Of a DNA stretch of 5,496 nt, positions 1 to 5,496 are shown in pieces. This DNA is from Candidatus Omnitrophota bacterium (GTDB lineage: Bacteria > Omnitrophota > Gorgyraeia > Gygaellales > Profunditerraquicolaceae): the NCBI GenBank assembly GCA_018825725.1, contig JAHKBC010000355.1, positions 1 through 5,496 on the forward strand, given 5' to 3'. The first letter of the stretch is position 1. Every line of letters starts with the position of its first letter. Made by a program: the position numbers and the translations under genes. A model generated the notes under the pieces. It made no database searches. It was not told the origin of the DNA and was given only the letters and a program-made list of their open reading frames with translations.

Positions 1-3000
1 ACCTGATAGCATTGCTTTTTTTGATATATGTAACAAGTCCGCATTTATTCTAAAAAGCGATAGTCTTTCTTTTGCTGACCAGCCTATATTTACCTTTTTC
101 TATAGTTACCAAGACACCTTTAGCCTTAATGACCAAAAAACATATAGGCTTTGGAACAATTTAGAAGATGTCTTTATTTTTAGTGATGGGTCTACAGAAG
201 AGACATGGGATTATCAAGCTGATTACATTCAGCTTAATGATGTCAAGATAGGCAAGTTAGAAGTCATTAAACTGGATAGCCTTTACTTTGCTGATGCCTT
301 GTATCTATGGAAACTTCCGAAACAAGATGCCTTTGATTTAACAGACTCAAAGACATTCTTTTTGCAGAAGACAAAACAAGATAACCTCTATTTATCAGAT
401 TTTGTTAGTTACAAGATAACTGCCATTAAGACAGACAATATTTACATTGCCGATAGCAGTAAAGAAGATAGCACAAAATTCTTGATAGATAGCTTAGCCA
501 TAGATGACATAGCCACCCTAAAAGACTGGATTGGCAAACAAGATACCTTTTTATTGGCAGATAAAGAAGGCTTTATTTTAGGCAAATTAGGTATAGACAA
601 TCTTGAACTAACAGATATAAAGACCATAAACAACAAGGCGTTCTTCACAAACACAGTAGATTTTTCAGATGTTAAAAGCTGGATAGGATACCTTATTAAG
701 ACTGATATTTTCTCTTTTCTTGACACAAAGACCTTTTTTGAGAAGAAAAGCAATCAAGATAGCCTTTCTTTTATTGACCTAAAAACAACTTCTTTTGAGT
801 TTGGAACAGAACCATTAAGCCTGACAGACCTTAAACTTGTTGAGATGACAGACCTCTTAATGGATGTGGTATTGCTTGCAGACACAAAGACAATCATAGC
901 TTATATCCTGAAAGAGGACAGCATAGCTTTTACCGACACCGTTTTCAGGTTAACCTACATAAACAAAGAAGATGGTTTAGGGTGGACAGATGATAAAACA
1001 GTAAAGTCGTGGATACATAAAAACGACAGCCTTTCTTTTGTTGACGAGAAAGTTTCCCTAAAAGAAGAAGTTGTTAAAATAGATATATTGAACTTACCTG
1101 ATATAAAGCAGATTGTCTTATATGCACCAAAAGAGGATAGCATATCCTTTGTTGATGTTGATACGAGTCAAGCCTATGTTCTAAAAACTGACGCATTGAT
1201 CCTCTCTGAGTATTCTCTCTATGGCATTCAAAAGCAAGACACTCTTTCTTGGTCTGACTCTGTTACCTATAAACTTGAGAGCCTGAAATCCGACAATCTT
1301 CATTTTGCGGATGGTGGTGCAGAAGAATACGAGAAGTTTTTGGCAGATGTTTTGCTTGTGAATGACAAGGATGTCTACAACGCCTTGATTGAGAAAGGCG
1401 ACAACTTGATATTGGCGGACTTTGAAAGTAATGCATTATGGGCGTTAAAAACAGATAGCCTTGAACTGACAGACATATTGCTTGGAAAAAATAAGGTTTT
1501 ACTTACGGACACATTAAGCCTGCCAGACAGCCACACCATAAGAAACTTGGTTGAAAGGGATGACCAGCTTATATTTCAAGAAAACTTATTAAAAGGCGTA
1601 TTATTCCCATCTGATAATTTGATACTTACAGATGTCAAGCAGATAGATTTTAGCGATTTACAGTTGGATAATCTGTTGCTTTCTGATAGTGAAGTTTTTG
1701 AAGCAAAATACTTTGAAGAAGAAGAGATTGTTTTTGTAGACCAGGCCATAAAGTGGTTATGGGTAGATAAACAGGATGAGTTGAGTTTGCTGGACAATTT
1801 CACCGACAAGATACAGGTATTAGAAGCCGATAACATTATCCTGACAGATGTCCTTACCTATCAATTATGGTCTCAAAAACAAGAAGGCTTATCACTTTCT
1901 GACAACGAGATATGGCAATTAGAAAAGCCTATAGACGAAAGCATTATCTTTATAGACGGATATTTTTCTAACAGATGGATTGTAAAAGAAGATGTGCTTG
2001 TTTTTCAAGAAATGCTAACTCAGAAGGCAGAAATTAACAAGATAGACCAGATACTATTTTTAGACAATAAGATTTATGAGGGCGAATATCTGAAGAGCGA
2101 AAGCCTCCTTTTTGCTGACCAAGTTGCAGATTGGCTATGGATTAAAAAAGAAGATGTGATTGTTTTTACTGATGAATGGATAGCAAACATACTACTTCCT
2201 ACCGACAGCCTAACTTTACAAGATAGCCTGACTTTCAATTTACAAACAATTTTAACAGACCAGCTGACCCTTTTAGACGGCTCAGAATTTGATGTAACAA
2301 GTAAAGATGAGATTGTTTTTAGCGATAGCAAAATAATTGACTTATGGGCAGAAAAACAAGAAGAATTGAGCCTATTTGACAATATTATTACCACCAGATG
2401 GATTACAAAACAAGACAGCCTTATCTTAACAGATAGTTTGATATATAACCTACAATCAACAAAACAAGACAGCCTTATCTTTTCTGATAGTGAGGCTTAT
2501 AAGGCTGAATATTCAGAATATGAAGAGCTTGCTTTTGTTGACCAGACTACAGGCTGGATGTGGATTAAGAAGCAAGAAGAGTTGAGCCTATTAGATAACC
2601 TTGCCACTACCAGATGGGTTACAAAAGAAGATAACCTGAGCCTCACAGATGGTTTTACATATAATCTATGGACTCAAAAGCAAGAAGGCTTGTTGCTTTC
2701 TGATGGTAAGATTTTTGAAGCGGAAGCATTAAAGGAAGAAGGGATTGTTTTCGTTGATACGATTGCTGGGTGGCTATGGATTAAAGAACAGGATACTCTT
2801 GATTGGGTTGACAATAGCTTTTATTCTGGATTTATCCAGAAGTTGGATATTGCAACCTTAACAGACAGCCTTATTCTATCTCGTTTTTGGTTATATGACC
2901 AGCTGGCATTAACAGACGGATACTGGCACATATTTAGTTTGTTGAGTTTAGACGATATAAGTCTAACCGACACAAAGGAATTTGACGAACAGGCTATAAA

Positions 3001-5496
3001 GCAGGATGTCTTCAATCTTTTAGATAGTGTTTACCCTACAATATTTAGCCAAGACTCTTTGAGCTGGATTGACAATGTGAGCTACAGGTTATTTAAGGCA
3101 TTGCAGGAAGATTTACTACTTGAAGATGTGGGGCTAACCTGCCATAAAGACACCTTATATTTAACAGACGGAAAGGTTTTTGAAGCAAAATACCTAAAAG
3201 AAGATAGCGTAGCTTTTGATGACCTGAATACAAGTTGGTTATGGGCAGGAAGGCAAGATGAGCTTAACTTGTCTGATAGCCTTACTATCAATAAAATCTG
3301 GCATACAAAAGAAGACCATTTTGACTTGACCGATACTTTTGTATACAATCTATGGGTTCAAAAACAAGAGAGCATATCATTTGCCGATAAAGAAACCTAT
3401 GAAGCAAAAGCGTTAAAAGAAGAAACAGTTACCCTTGATGACCAGATTGTAAGTTGGCTATGGATAGAGAGACAAGATATACTGACTCTATCTGATAGCT
3501 TCGTTACTAAAATCTGGGCTGGGAAACAAGACATAATTGCATTCCAAGACTATTTATTGGCAGACATACAGACATTCTTGCTTGATAATCTATTGCTGGC
3601 AGAGACCAAACAAGTAAATATCAGTAGTCTTTGGCTGGATGACATATTACTTTCTGATAGCAAAATAGCTCTGATAGAGAAGCCTATAGAAGACGACTTT
3701 GTTTTTACCGATAATAGCTTATTAAGTGTGCTGATTGGCAAGCAAGACAGCTTTGTTTTTGCTGACGAAACATCATATAAGTTACAGGCATTAAGGCAAG
3801 ACACCCTTAATCTACAAGATTTGATTGTAGGGTATCAAATGAATGCCTTGAAAAGAGACGACCTTGATTTAGCCGATGACAAAGACTATGCGTTACCCAA
3901 AGGCGATGAGATTGTCTTTGCTGACGATAAGCAAATTGATATATGGATAGAGAAGGCTGACGGTCTTGATTTTACAGACATATTTTTCAATTCTCTCTGG
4001 GTTACAAAACAAGACATCCTTATTTTGACAGACACTTTTGCTTTTGAAAAGGGGGCTTTATTAGACAATCTTGTTTTTTCTGATATAAGCAGTGCATTCT
4101 TAACCATTCTAAAGAGCGACAGCCTTTCTTTTGCAGACCAATTGACAGCCTTCCTTTCGTATTCTTGCCAAGATACCCTTAACCTTGATGACCAGAAGAC
4201 ATTTATACTCTGGGATGAATTAGGGGATGTCGTTGCATTTGATGACAGTACGCAAGAAAAGATAAATTTCCTATCTCAAGACACCTTTTTATTGACAGAC
4301 ATAAAGTCTCTTGTAGCAAACACCCAAAAAGAAGATGATCTGGGATTACAAGATACCCTCTGGCTATCAATAGCAAAGAGTGATATTTTAGGATTTGGTG
4401 ATATAGAGAGCTACTTCTTTAATGCCCTTTATTCAGATGATTTTGAGTGGATAGACACAAAGACAGCATTTGTAAAAGACCTGCTTCTTGATAGCCTTAA
4501 TTTCTTTGATGAGTCAAGGCAGGAATTTTGTGGATTACAAGAAGATGTGATTTATCTCACTGATACTATCTTTGAATTTAGCTGGACAAACAAACAAGAC
4601 AACCTCACCCTTTCTGAATACCTTCTTTTTAGTATTCAGAAACAAGATACCATTTCTTGGTCTGATAATGTTACCTATCGGCTTGAAAGCACAAAGACTG
4701 ACGATATTCATTTTGCTGACGGTGGGGCTGAAGAATACGAAAAGCTATTAAGGGATGTTTTGGTTGCAAGTGATGAGGATACTTACAGTGCCTTGATTGA
4801 GAAGGATGAGAGCTTGATACTGACAGATATTGTAAGTGGCAACCTGTGGATATTAAAGGCGGACAGTTTTGAGTTGACAGACATATTGACTTGGGAAAAT
4901 CAGGTAATTCTTATAGATATATTGGGCTTATTAGACAGCACATTTTTTGAGGCAAGTATTTGGAAGGCAGACAATGTAACCCTTTCCGATTTATCCTCTT
5001 TTTCTGCTAATACAGCCAAAGCTGATTTGGTGTCTTTTACTGATATAAGTCTTCCTACTATTATCAAGCGTGAAAACTTGCTATTGACCGATAACTTCAG
5101 CCTCTTTACTTGGGCTGAAAAGTATGACATCTTGAGCTTTGCTGATGACTGGACTATAAACATATTGTTGGCTACAGACAATTTAATCCTACAAGACAAC
5201 CTATTCCTTGATACACAAATAATCTTACCAGACCAGCTATCTCTTTTAGACAATTTTGAGCTTAACATTATAAGTAAAGACAACCTTGTCTTTACAGATA
5301 GCAAGGCGATTGACTTTTGGACTGAAAAGCAGGACGCATTAAGCCTATCAGATGATTTCACTGTGAGAGCTTGGGTTGAAAAGGATGACCAGATTATCTT
5401 GCAAGAGATATTGATACAGAAGACAGAAATTGGCAAGATAGACCAGATATTGCTTTCAGATGGAAAGGTTTTTGAAGGTGAATACCCAGAAGAAGA
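1..5496 (+). CDS. Internal fragment of a giant tandem-repeat protein of unknown function (partial at both ends)
   Basis: The frame beginning at base 2 is open for 1831 complete codons with no stop and runs off both edges, so the start, any signal peptide and the C-terminus are not visible. I translated every line and the reading frame never shifts. The protein is one array of about 18-residue units closing in D/E-x-h-x-h-x-D (h hydrophobic). Asp is about one residue in eight in the parts I counted; Leu, Ile, Phe and Trp are frequent; Gly and Pro are scarce. Only four Cys (residues 10, 1047, 1389, 1510) and five Met (282, 287, 671, 853, 1280) occur. I see no transmembrane segment, enzyme motif or non-repeat domain. 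The alternating hydrophobic pattern suggests short beta-strands stacked as a solenoid or fibre. A surface adhesin, cell-envelope protein or phage fibre would fit, but no function can be assigned. The reading frame is near certain; the role is unknown. Confidence 0.97.
617..1156 (+). repeat. x-K subarray, ten units
   Basis: In residues 206-385 the ten consecutive units start at 206, 224, 242, 260, 277, 295, 313, 331, 349 and 368. Nine of them carry Lys at position 2, directly after the anchor plus one residue, as in IKTI, VKSW, TKTF, TKTI and DKTV; the unit at 313 has TVFR instead. The flavour is distinct from the W-x-W units further downstream. Similar openings return sparsely at 1398 (QKTF), 1434 (IKSL) and 1486 (TKTA). 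The subarray looks like a locally expanded subtype of the 18-mer. It includes one 17-residue unit (260-276) and one 19-residue unit (349-367). Confidence 0.7.
1211..1528 (+). repeat. Long duplicated block B, copy 1 (106 residues)
   Basis: Residues 404-509 comprise six units with lengths 16, 18, 18, 18, 18 and 18. They align without gaps to residues 1540-1645, with 68 of 106 positions identical by hand count. Landmarks are IQKQDT, SWSD, VTY, HFADGGAEEYEK and ALIEK. The block follows a Glu anchor (403), as the second copy does (1539). The GGAEEYEK unit is the least typical one in the window: it has Gly-Gly at the start and charged residues where others have an aromatic. Confidence 0.9.
1688..1903 (+). 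repeat. 72-residue four-unit super-repeat, copy 1
   Basis: Residues 563-634 hold four 18-mers in a recognisable order. Unit a has an FEAKY-EEE core and ends FVD; unit b contains WLW and ends ELSLLD; unit c ends ILTD; unit d contains LW-x-QKQEG and ends SLSD. It aligns without gaps to residues 830-901, 267 residues downstream. In unit c the TTRW motif of the other copies is replaced by DKIQV. Confidence 0.8.
2012..2089 (+). repeat. Short duplicated block E, copy 1
   Basis: Residues 671-696 read from a Glu anchor (670) through QKAEI-NKIDQIL to YEGEY. They match residues 1803-1828 at an offset of 1132 residues, with 17 of 26 positions identical. Both copies follow one of the rare Glu anchors and a Gln before it. 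The block leads into a W-x-W unit (707-724). Confidence 0.8.
2174..2380 (+). repeat. Duplicated block D, copy 1 (69 residues)
   Basis: Residues 725-793 are four units with the unusual length series 17, 18, 16, 18. The same series recurs at 1716-1784, with 40 of 69 residues identical. Landmarks are NILL-x-TD, DQL-x-LLD, SKD and EKQ. Shared indels as well as shared residues argue for common descent of the whole block rather than chance similarity between units. Confidence 0.85.
2405..2427 (+). repeat. 23-base exact direct repeat, copy 1
   Basis: These 23 bases, with core caagacagccttatctt, recur exactly at 2459-2481, 54 bases or one unit downstream. They encode the T-K-Q-D-S-L-I part of adjacent units. 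It is the longest exact unit-to-unit match I noticed, so this pair may be the most recent tandem step or a conversion between neighbours. Confidence 0.9.
2459..2481 (+). repeat. 23-base exact direct repeat, copy 2
   Basis: This is identical to 2405-2427 at a spacing of 54 bases. The sequences diverge immediately after: the first copy continues to LTDS and the second to FSDS. Confidence 0.9.
2489..2704 (+). repeat. 72-residue four-unit super-repeat, copy 2
   Basis: Residues 830-901 are the cleanest four-unit block: a unit with YKAEY, a unit with WMW ending ELSLLD, a unit with TTRWVTKED, and a unit with YNLWTQKQEG. All four units are exactly 18 residues. The three units just before it (776-829) resemble units b, c and d, with TTRWITKQD in the middle one, so this copy sits in a local tandem run of the 72-residue pattern. 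Confidence 0.85.
2705..2917 (+). repeat. 72-residue super-repeat, copy 3 (degenerate second half)
   Basis: Residues 902-972 follow copy 2 directly. The first two units match well (FEAEALKEE, then GWLWIKEQD). The third and fourth units have lost the TTRW and YNLW signatures, and the last is only 17 residues. The A907 landmark lies exactly 72 residues after A835 in copy 2. Confidence 0.7.
3170..3388 (+). repeat. Super-repeat, copy 4 (73 residues)
   Basis: Residues 1057-1129 contain FEAKYLKED, then SWLWAGRQDELNLSD, then a third unit of 19 residues with W at position 8 instead of 7, then YNLWVQKQES. The one-residue insertion in the third unit makes this copy 73 residues. It is followed directly by copy 5. 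Confidence 0.8.
3389..3550 (+). repeat. Super-repeat, copy 5 (three recognisable units)
   Basis: Residues 1130-1183 contain YEAKALKEE, then SWLWIERQD, then a unit with TKIWAGKQD. The expected fourth unit is replaced by a divergent one (1184-1201) that lacks YNLW and ends in a Glu anchor. This marks the right end of the clear super-repeat zone. Confidence 0.75.
4619..4936 (+). repeat. Long duplicated block B, copy 2 (106 residues)
   Basis: Residues 1540-1645 repeat residues 404-509 at an offset of 1136 residues (3408 bases). The 16-residue first unit and the preceding Glu anchor are both preserved. DGGAEEYEK is identical in protein at 437-445 and 1573-1581, yet four of its nine codons differ synonymously. 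This indicates an old duplication with selection on the amino acids rather than a recent copy or an assembly artefact. Confidence 0.9.
5147..5353 (+). repeat. Duplicated block D, copy 2 (69 residues)
   Basis: Residues 1716-1784 repeat residues 725-793 at an offset of 991 residues, with the same 17, 18, 16, 18 unit lengths. Here block D comes before block E, whereas in the first set block D comes after block E, so the modules have been reordered. Confidence 0.85.
5408..5485 (+). repeat. Short duplicated block E, copy 2
   Basis: Residues 1803-1828 repeat residues 671-696, with QKTEIGKIDQIL and FEGEY as landmarks. The copy ends nine bases before the last complete codon of the window, so the next unit off the edge is expected to resemble the W-x-W unit that follows copy 1. 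Confidence 0.8.

Larger units (their letters stand above)
2..5494 (+). repeat. Array of 103 degenerate 18-residue (54-base) units
   Basis: I placed an anchor at the acidic residue closing each unit, from residue 8 to residue 1820. There are 103 anchors: 97 Asp and 6 Glu (403, 527, 670, 1201, 1539, 1802). Spacings are 18 residues in 83 of 102 cases, 16 in eight, 17 in seven, 19 in three and 14 in one; these sum to the observed 1812 residues. Position 12 is nearly always D or E, and positions 14 and 16 are L, I, V, F or W. Position 7 is Trp in at least 27 units and usually another hydrophobic in the rest. Typical units are NLATTRWVTKEDNLSLTD (866-883) and KQ-containing units such as SLIYNLQSTKQDSLIFSD (812-829). 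Two short strands per unit, at about 3-9 and 13-17, are inferred. I do not recognise a named repeat family with this signature. Confidence 0.95.

Noticed and set aside
845..3841. Internal in-frame ATG codons (bases 845, 860, 2012, 2558, 3839) as starts of a separate gene
   Set aside because: The repeat array runs unchanged through each of them, there is no convincing ribosome binding site upstream, and no stop precedes them in frame.
442..5436. Open frames on the minus strand at 442-753, 955-1143, 1576-1836, 2074-2394, 2821-3015, 3082-3348, 3550-3804, 3886-4107 and 4900-5436
   Set aside because: Their translations are Ser/Leu/Lys-rich with recurring SVKTRLS-like strings, which is the antisense of the repeated D-S-L codons. 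They lie fully inside the giant + strand frame and follow its 54-base period, and none resembles a known protein.
1..5496. CRISPR-like array, because of short repeats at regular spacing of about 54 bases
   Set aside because: No exact repeat of 23-47 bases recurs with unique spacers. The similarity is degenerate, codon-phased and conserved at protein rather than DNA level.
1..5496. RTX calcium-binding nonapeptides (18 is twice 9, and Asp is abundant)
   Set aside because: The GGxGxD signature is missing. Glycine is scarce and the strict period is 18, not 9.
1..5496. Pentapeptide repeats, leucine-rich repeats or hexapeptide beta-helix
   Set aside because: There is no five-residue A(D/N)LxX periodicity, no LxxLxLxxN with an Asn ladder, and no recurring [LIV]-G-x4 hexads. 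Only the general idea of a stacked beta-structure survives.
1..5496. Stop-codon recoding
   Set aside because: There is no in-frame TAA, TAG or TGA anywhere in the 1831 codons, so the window gives no evidence for an alternative code.
1..5496. Promoters, terminators, tRNAs or insertion sequences inside the window
   Set aside because: Every base is part of the coding array, and I saw no GC-rich hairpin followed by a T run, no cloverleaf and no inverted terminal repeats. T-rich stretches here are Phe codons.

Overview
The whole window lies inside one very large protein gene on the + strand. The frame starting at base 2 reads 1831 consecutive codons with no stop. Base 1 is the end of an earlier codon and bases 5495-5496 begin a later one, so both ends of the gene are outside the window. 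I found no other gene, RNA gene, promoter, terminator, mobile element or intergenic gap. Residue n below is counted from the first complete codon, so it occupies bases 3n-1 to 3n+1.

The protein is a single uninterrupted array of a short, acidic, Leu/Phe/Trp-rich repeat. I delimited 103 units ending at residues 8 to 1820, plus an 11-residue partial unit at the right edge. Each unit ends in D (97 units) or E (6 units). Of the 102 anchor-to-anchor spacings, 83 are exactly 18 residues; the others are 16 (8), 17 (7), 19 (3) or 14 (1). The rough consensus is six variable residues, then W/L/I at position 7, a basic-polar stretch often KQ or KE, an acidic residue at 12, hydrophobics at 14 and 16, and the acidic anchor at 18. 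An example is KQDSLILTD closing a unit.

The array has layers above the 18-mer. Residues 1-205 are a mixed array. Residues 206-385 use units that start with x-K. Residues 404-509 form a block copied at 1540-1645 (68/106 identical by hand alignment, 1136 residues apart). Residues 563-1183 contain a four-unit, 72-residue super-repeat with a W-x-W motif. Residues 1184-1539 are again mixed. Residues 1716-1784 and 1803-1828 repeat blocks first seen at 725-793 and 671-696, in swapped order. The copies differ at many synonymous sites, which suggests old duplications kept under protein-level selection.

Organism: by sampling a few lines the DNA is roughly one third G+C. It uses ATA, AGA and AGG freely and has no in-frame TAA, TAG or TGA, so the standard or bacterial code fits. 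This is compatible with an AT-rich bacterium, archaeon or large phage, and with lineages known for giant repetitive genes, but the sequence does not decide among them. The function is unknown. A long stacked beta-structure in an extracellular, surface or virion-fibre protein is the most natural inference, and it is only an inference.
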